Below, piece after piece: positions 51,729 to 61,161 of a DNA stretch of 64,000 nt. Origin of the DNA: Sphingomonadales bacterium (lineage in GTDB: Bacteria > Bacteroidota > Bacteroidia > Chitinophagales > Chitinophagaceae). Position 1 is the first letter of the stretch, and every line of letters begins with the position of its first letter. The notes beneath the pieces were generated by a model. The model was not told the origin of the DNA and did not search any database. It saw nothing but the letters and a program-made list of their open reading frames with translations. The DNA lies in the NCBI GenBank assembly GCA_016872155.1, contig VHBB01000001.1:89007-153006 (forward strand), in the 5' to 3' direction. Both the position numbers and the translations under genes were made by a program.

Positions 51729-52481
51729 ATGCGAAAACCACTGATGGGAATTTTTGCAGGCATTAAAATGGCTTTCTTTCGGAGCGTCAACGAAAAACCC
51801 ACCGATAGTCATACGCAACTGCTAGAGAACGCGCAGGAGCTCCCCAAGGTGCGCATCGGGCAATGCCTGGTGCCCCGCAAAGAGATCGTAGGGATCTCGC
51901 AGGAGGCCTCTATCGAAGAGCTAAAGCAACAATTTATCGATACCAAGCTAAGCCGATTGGTCGTTTACAACAAGACGATCGATCGTATCGTGGGCTATGT
52001 GCATCAGCTCGACCTGTTCGCTGCCCCTGCTACGATCGGTGAGATCTTATACCCAATACCGGCAGTGCCGGAGAGCATGAGTGCTACTAATCTGATCGCG
52101 ACGTTGTCGCGCGAAAAAAAAAGTATGGCCTGGGTAATCGATGAGTTTGGGGGTACCGCCGGCATTATTACCATGGAAGATGTGCTCGAAGAGATCTTCG
52201 GAGAGATCCAAGACGAATATGATACCGAAGAGTTACTCGAACAAAAAATAAGTAACGACGAATTTATTTTTTCCGGACGAATGGAACTGGACCATCTTGA
52301 GCAGAAGTATGGAATCGCTCTTCGGCAAGAAGAGGCCGAGACCCTGTCGGGCTACATTATCAATTATCACGAAAAGATTCCCCGGCAACAAGAGCAGATC
52401 GTTATCGATGGATATGCCTTCGAGATCTTGCAGGTATCCGATACGCGCATAGAGACCGTTCGGGTAAAAAGACTTCACTGA
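51729..52481 (+). CDS. CorC/HlyC-type protein: CBS pair plus CorC domain, DUF21 membrane domain missing
   Basis: A 250-residue protein. After a short N-terminus (MGIFAGIKMAFFRSV) comes a linker typical of the region just after DUF21, then a CBS pair (~45-160; VPRKEIV, VIDEFGGTAGIITMEDVLEEIFGE), then a CorC_HlyC domain (~175-250; FIFSGRMELDHLEQKYG). Full-length relatives are ~430 residues with an N-terminal DUF21 domain of several helices. Only 5 bp separates it from gmk, so the membrane part is truly absent. The start at 51729 is used rather than an in-frame start inside gmk. It may be a soluble sensor or partner. Confidence 0.85.
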   Translation: MRKPLMGIFAGIKMAFFRSVNEKPTDSHTQLLENAQELPKVRIGQCLVPRKEIVGISQEASIEELKQQFIDTKLSRLVVYNKTIDRIVGYVHQLDLFAAPATIGEILYPIPAVPESMSATNLIATLSREKKSMAWVIDEFGGTAGIITMEDVLEEIFGEIQDEYDTEELLEQKISNDEFIFSGRMELDHLEQKYGIALRQEEAETLSGYIINYHEKIPRQQEQIVIDGYAFEILQVSDTRIETVRVKRLH

Positions 52482-52508
52482 CGGGCCGTGGCGAACCGGG
52501 TGTACTCG

Positions 52509-52516
52509 TATATTTG
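52509..52516 (+). promoter_or_regulatory. -7 box of tatC
   Basis: TATATTTG, exact TAnnTTTG match, 16 nt before ATG 52533. Confidence 0.45.
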
Positions 52517-52532
52517 CTGCCTGTAATCGCCC

Positions 52533-53387
52533 ATGTCTTTACTCCATTTTTTTAATCGCAGAGACAATAGCCCCGCCGGCGAGATGACCTTTATCGATCA
52601 CCTCGAAGAACTTCGTTGGCATATAATTCGATCTGTGATTGCGGTGATCGTTTGCGCGATCCTGATCTTCATTAAATCGGATTATGTAGTAACCGAACTC
52701 ATCTTTGGCCCTACGCGTCCTGACTTTATTGCGGCCAAATGGCTTTGCTCGCTGGGTAGACAGATTGGGATCGGAGAGGCGCTTTGCTTTTCGCCCATCG
52801 AAGCCAAATTTTTAGAGACCACCATGACCGGCCAGTTCGTGGCCTCGTTTACCTTGGCCTTTGTAGGTGGGTTTATCGTTGCCTTTCCGTACATCTTCTG
52901 GGAGTTCTGGCGCTTTGTAAAACCGGCACTCTCTTCGCAAGAACTCAAAGAAACAAGAGGAGTAATCTTTTGGGTCTCGCTTCTTTTTTTTACAGGGGTG
53001 CTGTTCGGCTATTTTATTTTGACCCCTTTTATGGTCAAGTTTTATTTTAACTATAAACTCAGCGAGCAGATCCAGATTATGCCCAGCTTCTCGGATTACC
53101 TCGAGAACCTGATCTATACTACGGCCGGTATCGGACTTTTATTTCAGATGCCTTTGCTCATGAGTTTATTGGCGCGTATCGGTATTGTCTCGGCCCGTTT
53201 TTTGCGGCAATATCGCAGACATGCCTTTGTGATCATCTTGATCGCAGCGGCTGTTATTACCCCTTCTACCGATCCCTTTAGCTTAACCATCGTTACCATA
53301 CCGCTCTATTTGCTCTTCGAAGCCAGCATACTGATTACGGCGCGTATCGATAAACGTCGTGCCCGGCAAGAACAGCAATGGAGTTAA
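52533..53387 (+). CDS. tatC: Sec-independent protein translocase TatC
   Basis: A 284-residue inner-membrane protein with six predicted helices. FIDHLEELRWHIIRS near residue 20 is the TatC signature that contacts twin-arginine signal peptides; the FPYIFWEFWRFVKPAL and RRHAFVIILIAAAVITPS segments are also diagnostic. It exports folded proteins. TatA/B are not in the window. Confidence 0.95.
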   Translation: MSLLHFFNRRDNSPAGEMTFIDHLEELRWHIIRSVIAVIVCAILIFIKSDYVVTELIFGPTRPDFIAAKWLCSLGRQIGIGEALCFSPIEAKFLETTMTGQFVASFTLAFVGGFIVAFPYIFWEFWRFVKPALSSQELKETRGVIFWVSLLFFTGVLFGYFILTPFMVKFYFNYKLSEQIQIMPSFSDYLENLIYTTAGIGLLFQMPLLMSLLARIGIVSARFLRQYRRHAFVIILIAAAVITPSTDPFSLTIVTIPLYLLFEASILITARIDKRRARQEQQWS

Positions 53388-53400
53388 ATCCTATTCTATT

Positions 53401-53859
53401 ATGACGTCCACCTCGTTTGACCGTACCTTACCCGTGGCCATTGGATGCGACCATGCCGGTTTTGAATACAAAGAAAAGATCGCTGCGCTGCTGCGCGAGC
53501 AGGGATGGACCCTCCAAGATCATGGCGCGTATAGCACCGAATCGGTAGATTATCCAGACATGGCGCACCCTGTTGCTAAACAAGTAGCCGCTGCAAAAGC
53601 AGCCTTTGGTATTCTGATCTGTGGAAGCGGTAACGGCGTAGCCATTACCGCCAATAAAGAAGCACAGGTTAGGGCTGCCCTTTGCTGGGAACAAGAGCTG
53701 GCCAAATTGGCCCGTGCGCATAACAACGCCAACATTATTTGTATTCCGGCTCGGTTCGTATCGGAACAACTGGCCACACAGATGGTCCTCGATTTCATTG
53801 CCACCCCTTTTGAAGGGGGCCGCCACCAGAACCGGGTCAACAAAATTGCCGGCTGCTAA
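53401..53859 (+). CDS. rpiB: Ribose-5-phosphate isomerase B
   Basis: A 152-residue enzyme interconverting ribose 5-phosphate and ribulose 5-phosphate. It has GCDHAGFEYKE near residue 14, the catalytic Cys/phosphate loop ILICGSGNGVAITANK and the ARAHNNANI motif. It starts 13 bp after tatC. ATG 53401 is chosen over a longer in-frame start that would lie inside tatC. Confidence 0.95.
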   Translation: MTSTSFDRTLPVAIGCDHAGFEYKEKIAALLREQGWTLQDHGAYSTESVDYPDMAHPVAKQVAAAKAAFGILICGSGNGVAITANKEAQVRAALCWEQELAKLARAHNNANIICIPARFVSEQLATQMVLDFIATPFEGGRHQNRVNKIAGC

Positions 53860-53895
53860 TCGCTTAATTTTATCTTTAGCATAAACGTACCCTCC

Positions 53896-55437
53896 ATGAA
53901 AAGAATCTTTTTTTTACTAGCGCTGCTGTGCCCTTTTTTTCTTTTCGCACAAAAGAAAGATAAAGCCGCGATGCAGGCGGCGGCCACTATTAACGCCACT
54001 GACATGCAAAAACATTTATACACGCTGGCCGGTCCTGATATGGAAGGACGCGATACCCCTTCGCCCGGACTCGAAAAAGCAGCGGGGTATATCGAAAACC
54101 ATTTTCGTCAACTCGGATTGCTGCCCGGCAATAATGGAAGCTACCGTCAATACTATTCGCTCTACAAAGACTCGATGACCTCAGCCTCGCTAGAGATCAA
54201 TGGCACTGCCTATGCGCTCAACGAAGACTTTCAACCGCTGCCGGGCAACTATGGCGCCTCGATGCGTTTTTCTGAGATCGTATTTGCCGGATTTGGAATT
54301 AGTGATGGGGATGTTCGCAATGACTATAAAGATCTGCCGGTAACCGGTAAACTGGTGTTGATCATGGATGGTCTTCCCGAAGGATACAAACCCAGCGTAG
54401 GGGGATTCGCTTCGCCGGGCTCGCTCAATGGCAAACTGAATGCCGCGCTTAGTAAAGGAGCCGTGGGCCTATTGATTATTCAGAGTAATTTTCCGCGCAG
54501 GGCCGCTCCGGTAACCGGAAACTGGAGTTTGAATGGATTTAAGGCCACGCAGTCTTTGTTTGGGTGCTATATCTCTACGAAAATGGCCGGTCTTATACTG
54601 GGCGCCGCACCCGAATCAGTTCTTGAAAAGATCAAGGCAAACGGCTTTACCAATAAACCGTACCGCGCGCTAACCGCCCTTAGCTATAGCAAACAAACCA
54701 TTAGTACGACTGTATCAAATGTATTGGGTGTACTAGAAGGCAGCGATAAAAAAGAGGAGTACGTGATTATTACAGCACACTACGACCATCTGGGTAAGCG
54801 CAGTGATGGTACTATTTACTATGGCGCCGATGACGATGGCAGCGGCACTACCGGCATCTTAGAATTGGCCGAAGCTTTCGCGTCTGCTAAGGCAGCGGGC
54901 AAAGGACCTCGCCGCAGTATTGTATTAATGCCGGTAAGTGGAGAAGAAAAAGGACTCTGGGGCAGTCAGTATTATTCGGAAAATCCTGTTTTTCCTTTAG
55001 AAAAAACCAGCGTTGACCTAAACATCGATATGATCGGACGAATAGGGTCCGAATATCTTAAAGACAAGGACTCGATCAACTACGTATATACGATCGGGGA
55101 CGATAAATTAAGTTCCGACCTGGCCCCAATTACCGACAAGGTCAATAGCACCTACGTCAACATGAAGTTGGACCGCAAATACAATGATCCCAAAGATCCC
55201 AATCGATTTTACTATCGCAGCGATCATTACAATTTTGCCGCCAAGGGCGTTCCCATCATCTTTTATTTTAACGGAGTACATGCCGATTATCACAAACCCA
55301 CCGACACGCCCGATAAGATCAACTATCCCTTAATGGCCAAGCGTACCCAACTGGTATTTTATACGGCTTGGGAAATGGCCAATCGCGATGAGATGCTCAA
55401 AAGAGATATGCCCTTGGTGATGCCTCCCGGACGATAA
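53896..55437 (+). CDS. Secreted M28 family zinc aminopeptidase with PA domain
   Basis: A 513-residue exported protein (signal peptide ~1-19). Residues ~120-265 form the PA insertion (SEIVFAGFGISDG...LVLIMDG). The M28 zinc ligands are in AHYDHLG (~294), YGADDDGSGTTG, SGEEKGLWGS and DMIGR, with a final His in YHKPTDTPD. It probably degrades peptides in the periplasm or outside the cell. Preceded by TATCTTTA (53871-53878). Confidence 0.93.
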   Translation: MKRIFFLLALLCPFFLFAQKKDKAAMQAAATINATDMQKHLYTLAGPDMEGRDTPSPGLEKAAGYIENHFRQLGLLPGNNGSYRQYYSLYKDSMTSASLEINGTAYALNEDFQPLPGNYGASMRFSEIVFAGFGISDGDVRNDYKDLPVTGKLVLIMDGLPEGYKPSVGGFASPGSLNGKLNAALSKGAVGLLIIQSNFPRRAAPVTGNWSLNGFKATQSLFGCYISTKMAGLILGAAPESVLEKIKANGFTNKPYRALTALSYSKQTISTTVSNVLGVLEGSDKKEEYVIITAHYDHLGKRSDGTIYYGADDDGSGTTGILELAEAFASAKAAGKGPRRSIVLMPVSGEEKGLWGSQYYSENPVFPLEKTSVDLNIDMIGRIGSEYLKDKDSINYVYTIGDDKLSSDLAPITDKVNSTYVNMKLDRKYNDPKDPNRFYYRSDHYNFAAKGVPIIFYFNGVHADYHKPTDTPDKINYPLMAKRTQLVFYTAWEMANRDEMLKRDMPLVMPPGR

Positions 55438-55445
55438 ACGGTCTT

Positions 55446-56420
55446 TTACCAACCCAGGACCCAGGCAAAGATCAGTGGTGCCACAATGGTGGCATCGCTT
55501 TCTACAATGTACTTAGGAGTATGTATGTCGAGCTTGCCCCAAGTGATCTTCTCGTTGGGCACGGCTCCTGAGTAAGAACCATAAGAAGTAGTGGAGTCGC
55601 TGATCTGACAGAAATAACTCCAGAACGGCACATCATGCCACTCGAGATCTTGGTACATCATAGGAACGACGCAAATGGGAAAATCGCCGGCGATACCACC
55701 TCCGATTTGAAAGAATCCCACTCCCTTGCCGCTTGAGTTGGCCCGATACCATTCGGTAAGCCAGGCCATGTACTCGATTCCGTTCTTTACTGTCGAAGCC
55801 TTTAACTCTCCTTTAATAACATAACTGGCAAAGATGTTGCCAGTAGTAGAATCCTCCCAACCGGGAACCACAATAGGCAGGTTACGCTCTGCGGCCGCCA
55901 CGATCCAGCTGTCTTTGGGATCGATCTCGTAGTATTGTTTCAATTCGCCCGACAATACCACTTTATAAAGAAACTCGTGCGGAAAGAATCGTTCGCCTTT
56001 TGCCTCGGCATCTTTCCATTGCTTGACCAAATGTTTTTGCAAGCGGCGAAAGGCCTCCTCTTCGGGAATACAGGTATCGGTAACGCGGTTATAATGATTT
56101 TCGAGCAGGTCCCACTCTTCTTGCGGGGTCAGGTCTCTGTAGTTAGGAATACGCTTATAGTGAGAGTGCGCCACCAGGTTCATGACATCTTCTTCTAGAT
56201 TAGCACCGGTGCAGCTAATGATATCTACTTTTCCTTGGCGGATCATCTCGGCCAGCGAAACGCCTAGTTCGGCCGTACTCATGGCGCCGGCAAGGGTGAT
56301 CATCATCTTGCCACCTTCGAGCAGATGTTGTTCATAGCCCTTGGCCGCATCGACCAGCGCAGCCGCATTAAAATGACGATAATGATGTTGAACGAAATGA
56401 GAGATGGGTCCTTTTTGCAT
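55446..56420 (-). CDS. Deoxyhypusine synthase family protein
   Basis: A 324-residue protein of the eukaryote-type deoxyhypusine synthase family. Recognisable are MITLAGAMSTAELG, TGANLEEDVMNL and the catalytic-lysine region KITWGKL (Lys296). Bacteria lack eIF5A, so the natural substrate differs; homospermidine synthase or related polyamine aminobutyl transfer is plausible. Convergent with the M28 peptidase gene, 8 bp apart. Confidence 0.9.
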   Translation of the reverse strand: MQKGPISHFVQHHYRHFNAAALVDAAKGYEQHLLEGGKMMITLAGAMSTAELGVSLAEMIRQGKVDIISCTGANLEEDVMNLVAHSHYKRIPNYRDLTPQEEWDLLENHYNRVTDTCIPEEEAFRRLQKHLVKQWKDAEAKGERFFPHEFLYKVVLSGELKQYYEIDPKDSWIVAAAERNLPIVVPGWEDSTTGNIFASYVIKGELKASTVKNGIEYMAWLTEWYRANSSGKGVGFFQIGGGIAGDFPICVVPMMYQDLEWHDVPFWSYFCQISDSTTSYGSYSGAVPNEKITWGKLDIHTPKYIVESDATIVAPLIFAWVLGW

Positions 56421-56524
56421 CGGGGATAAATTTGATCCGCCTTCAGATCACAAAAGGGTGAGACATTGCGGGAGCAGCAAAGATAAAGCCGAATGAAAAG
56501 CGAAATACATGCAACTTTGCAGGT

Positions 56525-57535
56525 ATGAAAAATCAGCGATGGCACAGGGGGCTTGCCCTCTATGTTTTAGGGGCGGCAGCACAGATGGCGTCGATACAGA
56601 TCGCGTCGGCACAAAACGTTTCGGTTCAACACAGTTTGTTTCGACAACAAGAGGCCGAGTTGATTATTACGGGCGGAACGTTAAAAGGAACGCTGTTTAC
56701 GCCTACCGCTATTAAAAGGCCTCCGGTGGTACTGATCATTGCCGGATCGGGCCCCACCGATCGCGATGGCAACAGCCCGCTGCTGGCCGGAAAAAATAAT
56801 TCGCTCTTACAATTGGCCGATAGCCTCGCCACACATGGCATCGCTTCACTACGCTACGACAAACGAGGCGTGGCCAAAAGTCAGATCCAAGGTCTTCGTG
56901 AAGAGCAAATGCAATTCAGCGATGGCGTAGATGATGCCATAGGGTGGATTCGGTGGCTTCGTCAACAAGGATTTAAAAAGATCTATGTGGCCGGGCACAG
57001 CGAAGGATCATTGGTAGGGCTCGGTGCCGCACAAAGCGAAAAGATCGGTGGGTTCATTAGCATAGCAGGCGTAGGGCGACCCATCGATATGGTCCTGCGC
57101 GAACAATTTGCTGCCGGTGCCGGCCCCGATTCACTCAAAAAACTAGCCGGACGCTATCTCGATACCTTATTGATGGGCCAGCGAATCGCAAAACCTCATC
57201 CCCTGTTATTTTCTGTATTTCGCCCTTCGGTACAACCCTATATGATCTCTTGGCTTCGCTATAATCCAAAAGAACTCATGCGTACGCTAAAATATCCGGC
57301 CCTATTGTTGCAAGGCACTCGTGATCTACAGGTAAAAGAGATCGATGCACAAGAATTATCGCAGGCCAACTCGGCTGCAAGACTGCTCACAATTGAAAAT
57401 ATGAATCATGTACTAAAAAAGATCGAGAGCGCGGCCCCCGCAGCCAATATAGCCAGCTACTCGAATCCAACGCTGCCGGTAATGACCGAGCTGGTTACCG
57501 CGATCGTGCAATTTGTAAAGGGTAAATTCAACTAA
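56525..57535 (+). CDS. Exported alpha/beta hydrolase
   Basis: A 336-residue hydrolase with a signal peptide (~1-29). The oxyanion region GSGPTDRDGNSP, the nucleophile Ser in AGHSEGSLVG (~155) and the C-terminal MNHVLK with catalytic His place it among acyl-aminoacyl-peptidase-like alpha/beta hydrolases. It is probably an esterase or peptidase of the periplasm. Confidence 0.88.
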   Translation: MKNQRWHRGLALYVLGAAAQMASIQIASAQNVSVQHSLFRQQEAELIITGGTLKGTLFTPTAIKRPPVVLIIAGSGPTDRDGNSPLLAGKNNSLLQLADSLATHGIASLRYDKRGVAKSQIQGLREEQMQFSDGVDDAIGWIRWLRQQGFKKIYVAGHSEGSLVGLGAAQSEKIGGFISIAGVGRPIDMVLREQFAAGAGPDSLKKLAGRYLDTLLMGQRIAKPHPLLFSVFRPSVQPYMISWLRYNPKELMRTLKYPALLLQGTRDLQVKEIDAQELSQANSAARLLTIENMNHVLKKIESAAPAANIASYSNPTLPVMTELVTAIVQFVKGKFN

Positions 57536-57540
57536 TTTTG
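57512..57540 (+). promoter_or_regulatory. Promoter of the DUF2911 lipoprotein gene
   Basis: TTTG (57512-57515), 17-nt spacer, TAATTTTG (57533-57540), both exact; the -33 box lies within the preceding gene. Confidence 0.6.
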
Positions 57541-57570
57541 AGATAACGAAATGTCCTCTCGCTGCTAACG

Positions 57571-58200
57571 ATGAGATCTTATTTATTTATATTGTTGAGC
57601 GCTGTGCTGCTGGCTTGCCAGCCACAAAAAAAACCAACGACCGATACGATCAGCGTAGATCCGGTTGCCCCCATTGCCAGCGGAACGACCAGTCCCGCCA
57701 TTAATCCCTATGCACCGGTCGATATCTCTCCGATGGATATGAGCTACTGGCCGGTCGACTATCCGAAACTACGACTAACCGGCGATCGCATCACCCTGCC
57801 GCTGGCCAGGGTCATCTATAGTCGTCCCCACTTGCAAGGGCGTAGACTCTTCCCTGATATTATACAATACGAACAAGGATGGCGACTCGGTGCCAACGAA
57901 GCCACCGAATTGCAAATTTTTAAAGATGTGCTGATCGAAAACCAGTCCATCAAGGCCGGACGCTACACGCTCTATTGCATTCCGCATCCCGATACCTGGA
58001 CCTTTGTGCTCAATAACACTACCGATGTTTGGGGCGTTCAGCAAGAACTGGGAACGACCCTTGCCCGCTTCGAAGTTCCGGTAATTAAAACCGCGTTGGC
58101 CCTCGAGTACTTTACCATGGTCTTTGCAGAAAAAGAAGAGAAGGCCGAGTTAATTGTTGCCTGGGAAAACTGGGAGGCAAGAATCCGATTTAAATTCTGA
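57571..58200 (+). CDS. DUF2911 family lipoprotein
   Basis: A 209-residue lipoprotein (lipobox LLACQ, Cys16) with a Thr/Pro/Ser-rich linker (~20-55) and a DUF2911 domain showing ARVIYSRPHLQGR and WRLGANEATELQ. Function unknown; possibly a carbohydrate- or protein-binding beta-sandwich. A cystathionine gamma-synthase family gene follows after 10 bp. Confidence 0.9.
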   Translation: MRSYLFILLSAVLLACQPQKKPTTDTISVDPVAPIASGTTSPAINPYAPVDISPMDMSYWPVDYPKLRLTGDRITLPLARVIYSRPHLQGRRLFPDIIQYEQGWRLGANEATELQIFKDVLIENQSIKAGRYTLYCIPHPDTWTFVLNNTTDVWGVQQELGTTLARFEVPVIKTALALEYFTMVFAEKEEKAELIVAWENWEARIRFKF

Positions 58201-58210
58201 AACAAATCAT

Positions 58211-59371
58211 ATGGCAGCGCAAGAAAAAAAATGGGGAGACAACACCGTATTCGTACATGCAGGGGCGCATCCCGATCCCTCTACCGGAGCGATCATGACC
58301 CCGATCTTTCAAACCTCTACCTATGTGCAAGAGGCCCCCGGCGTCAACAAAGGATTTGAATATGCCAGAAGTCAAAACCCCACCCGTAAAGCACTCGAAG
58401 AGGCGATTGCCCAATTAGAGCAAGCCAAACACGGACTGGTATTTAGCAGCGGAGTGGCGGCCACCGATGCGGTAATTAAGTTACTTAGCGCCGGCGACGA
58501 AGTGATCTGCGGCAATGATATGTACGGTGGCACGTATCGTTTATTTACCAAGATATTCTCGAGACTGGGTATCGTATTTCATCAGGTCAATACCACAGCA
58601 CTAAGCGAGATCAAAAAATCGATCAACGCTAAGACCAAACTTATTTGGGTCGAGACGCCCACCAATCCACTGATGAATATCTCTGATATTGCAGCGATCG
58701 CTTCGTTGGCAAAAGAGAACGGACTCTTACTGGCCGTAGACAATACGTTCGCTTCGCCCGCCTTGCAACAACCTCTTACCCTCGGTGCCGATATTGTGAT
58801 GCATTCGGCCACCAAGTACCTGGGGGGCCACAGTGATGTTATTCAAGGGGCACTGGCCACCAATAGTGATACACTGCGCGAACAACTCTTCTTTATTCAA
58901 AAAAGCAGTGGAGCCGTTCCGGGTCCGATGGATTGCTTTTTAGTATTGCGAGGCATCAAGACGTTGGGTCTTCGCATGAAGGCGCATAGCGAAAATGGCG
59001 CGCAAGTCGCCGCGTGGCTGGCCAAGCATCCCAAGATTGAAAAAGTTTACTGGCCCGGTTTTGATACGCATCCCGGACATGCGATCGCCAAAAAACAGAT
59101 GAAGGGGTTTGGAGGAATGATCTCATTCGAATTAAAAGACAATGACCCCGCCGCTACCCAAAAAGTACTGGCAGGAACCCGGTTGTTCTCGCTAGCAGAG
59201 AGTTTGGGAGGGGTTGAGTCGCTGATCAATCATCCTGCTTCCATGACGCATGCGTCGATACCGCGCGAAGAGCGACTGCGAAACGGGCTCTCCGATAAAT
59301 TGATCCGGCTTAGTGTGGGAATAGAAGATCCCGCAGACCTGATGCAAGACTTAGCCAACGCCATCGGCTAA
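58211..59371 (+). CDS. Cystathionine gamma-synthase/lyase family PLP enzyme
   Basis: A 386-residue Cys/Met-metabolism PLP-dependent enzyme. The PLP Lys is in HSATKYLGGHSD (~residue 200). EYARSQNPTR near the start, SSGVAATDA, and ETPTNPLMNI are family hallmarks. It acts in transsulfuration or homocysteine formation; synthase and lyase cannot be told apart here. The start at 58211 avoids overlap with the lipoprotein gene. Confidence 0.93.
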   Translation: MAAQEKKWGDNTVFVHAGAHPDPSTGAIMTPIFQTSTYVQEAPGVNKGFEYARSQNPTRKALEEAIAQLEQAKHGLVFSSGVAATDAVIKLLSAGDEVICGNDMYGGTYRLFTKIFSRLGIVFHQVNTTALSEIKKSINAKTKLIWVETPTNPLMNISDIAAIASLAKENGLLLAVDNTFASPALQQPLTLGADIVMHSATKYLGGHSDVIQGALATNSDTLREQLFFIQKSSGAVPGPMDCFLVLRGIKTLGLRMKAHSENGAQVAAWLAKHPKIEKVYWPGFDTHPGHAIAKKQMKGFGGMISFELKDNDPAATQKVLAGTRLFSLAESLGGVESLINHPASMTHASIPREERLRNGLSDKLIRLSVGIEDPADLMQDLANAIG

Positions 59372-60036
59372 GGGCGCTTTTCAAACATAAGACCGTTGAC
59401 CTTTTCTTTATCTTCTTTTTCGTTCTTAAGGTCGAACATGGTACCAAAGACCAGATCCCACAGGGTAGAGCTGACCCCAAACCCATGGTGTTCGTTCTTG
59501 TAATGATGCAAGTGATGATTACGCCACAGGGGTTTCATCCACTTGAAAGGAGGATTCCAGGCATGAATGGCATAATGCATAGAAGCGTAGAGTAGATAGC
59601 CCAATAAAAAACCCGGAAAGAACAGCAGTGCATACGAACCCATCAATAAAAAAAAGATTCCAAAAAGAAGGCAGGCGAACAGAAGGCTGGGCAACGGAGG
59701 CATAAAAAGACGCTGCCGGTCACGAGGAAAGTGATGATGATTGCCGTGCATGGTATAGACCACTTTAGTGGCAAAAGAAGTGTTGGGCACCCAATGAAAG
59801 AGAAATCGGTGAGCGATATACTCAAACAAGGTCCAGCAAAAAATACCAAGAAAAAAATAAAGCGCCAGCGAAGAGGCCCCAAAACCATGAACCGTATGAG
59901 CCCGATAAGGTAGATAGAGTAGCACTGGCAGATACATTCCCCAAATTACCAATGGATGTGCTTTGGTCAGCGCTTCGAGAAAATCACTCTTAAAGAGACG
60001 GGCCTGCCCTTTATTGTGTATTTTTTCAAATTCCAT
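59368..60036 (-). CDS. Fatty acid hydroxylase / sterol desaturase family protein
   Basis: A 222-residue integral membrane di-iron enzyme. His clusters are HRFLFH, HGNHHHFP, HYAIH and HHLHHYKNEHHG, matching the FA2H/Scs7 branch that 2-hydroxylates fatty acids, including those of sphingolipids. Four hydrophobic segments alternate with the clusters. Bacteroidota can make sphingolipids, but no serine palmitoyltransferase is in view. It overlaps the preceding PLP-enzyme stop by 4 nt on the other strand. Confidence 0.9.
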   Translation of the reverse strand: MEFEKIHNKGQARLFKSDFLEALTKAHPLVIWGMYLPVLLYLPYRAHTVHGFGASSLALYFFLGIFCWTLFEYIAHRFLFHWVPNTSFATKVVYTMHGNHHHFPRDRQRLFMPPLPSLLFACLLFGIFFLLMGSYALLFFPGFLLGYLLYASMHYAIHAWNPPFKWMKPLWRNHHLHHYKNEHHGFGVSSTLWDLVFGTMFDLKNEKEDKEKVNGLMFEKRP

Positions 60037-60143
60037 GGCGCAAAGATAATATGCGCCACGAAAATTTTTGGATGATCGTGGTCATAACAACTTCTTAAAA
60101 TCACGTTAACCTTGCTACCTTAGCGGCTGCGAAATGGTGGCCT

Positions 60144-61160
60144 ATGAAACTGCTTAGTTACCAGCAAGAAGATCGGGAGCAACTGGGTGCGCTCATTGAC
60201 GGGTACATCTACGATATGGAGACCCTGCATCCGGAACTTCCCGGCAACATGAACATGTTCCTGAACTATTGGGACGACTTTTTTCCGCTGGCACAAGCGG
60301 CCGAACGAATGGTTCGCGAGGGAGGTCCCTTTGCCAAGCAAGGCAAACCCGCCGGCCAAGTACGTTTACTGGCTCCTGTTCCCTATCCTTCTTCTTGCCG
60401 CGATGGCTACGCTTTTCGACAGCATGTGGCCGCTGCCCGGCGCAATAGAAAAGTAGACATGATCGCACAATTCGACGAGTATCCCATCTTTTATTTTACC
60501 AATCACCATAGTATACAGGGGCCGGGCCCCATTCGCTGCATGCCCGATCATTTCGAGAAACTCGACTTCGAACTCGAGGCCGCGATCGTTATCGGACGTC
60601 CGGGTCGCAACATCCGTGCCAGCGAAGCCGATCAGCACATAGCAGGCCTGATGATCATGAACGACATGAGCGCAAGAACCCTGCAAATGGAAGAGATGCT
60701 CCTGAACCTGGGCCCTGCCAAAGGCAAGGATTTCTCGACCGTTATCGGACCTTGGCTGGTGACACTCGACGAACTGGAACCTTTCGAGACCTCCGCCAAA
60801 GCCGGTCATACCGGAAAAAGCTGGCAGCTCGAGATGCGTTGCTCCGTTAATGGAGTACAAGTAAGCCAAGGAAATCTGGGCGACATGGATTGGACCTTTG
60901 CAGAGATCATTGAGCGCGCTTCGTACGGAGTTGACCTGTACGCAGGAGACGTGATCGGTAGCGGTACCGTAGGAACCGGCTGCTTTTTAGAATTGAACGG
61001 AACGGGCAAACTGCAAGATCCGAACTACCGGGAGCAATGGTTGCAACCCGGCGATACCGTCGAGATGACGATAGATGCCTTGGGAACCCTCTCGAACAGT
61101 ATCGTCAAAGAAGAGAGCGACTGGAGTATCTTAGCGCATAAAAAAAATCTGCCCCGCTAA
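60144..61160 (+). CDS. Fumarylacetoacetate hydrolase family protein
   Basis: A 338-residue FAH-fold hydrolase. Metal ligands fit DFELEAAIVIGRPGRN and MIMNDMSARTLQ; GKDFSTVIGPWLVT and GSGTVGTGCFLEL are typical. It resembles tyrosine-catabolic fumarylacetoacetases. The flavin reductase gene follows immediately (one base between), a pairing common beside homogentisate genes, though none of those is in the window. Confidence 0.9.
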   Translation: MKLLSYQQEDREQLGALIDGYIYDMETLHPELPGNMNMFLNYWDDFFPLAQAAERMVREGGPFAKQGKPAGQVRLLAPVPYPSSCRDGYAFRQHVAAARRNRKVDMIAQFDEYPIFYFTNHHSIQGPGPIRCMPDHFEKLDFELEAAIVIGRPGRNIRASEADQHIAGLMIMNDMSARTLQMEEMLLNLGPAKGKDFSTVIGPWLVTLDELEPFETSAKAGHTGKSWQLEMRCSVNGVQVSQGNLGDMDWTFAEIIERASYGVDLYAGDVIGSGTVGTGCFLELNGTGKLQDPNYREQWLQPGDTVEMTIDALGTLSNSIVKEESDWSILAHKKNLPR

Positions 61161-61161
61161 T

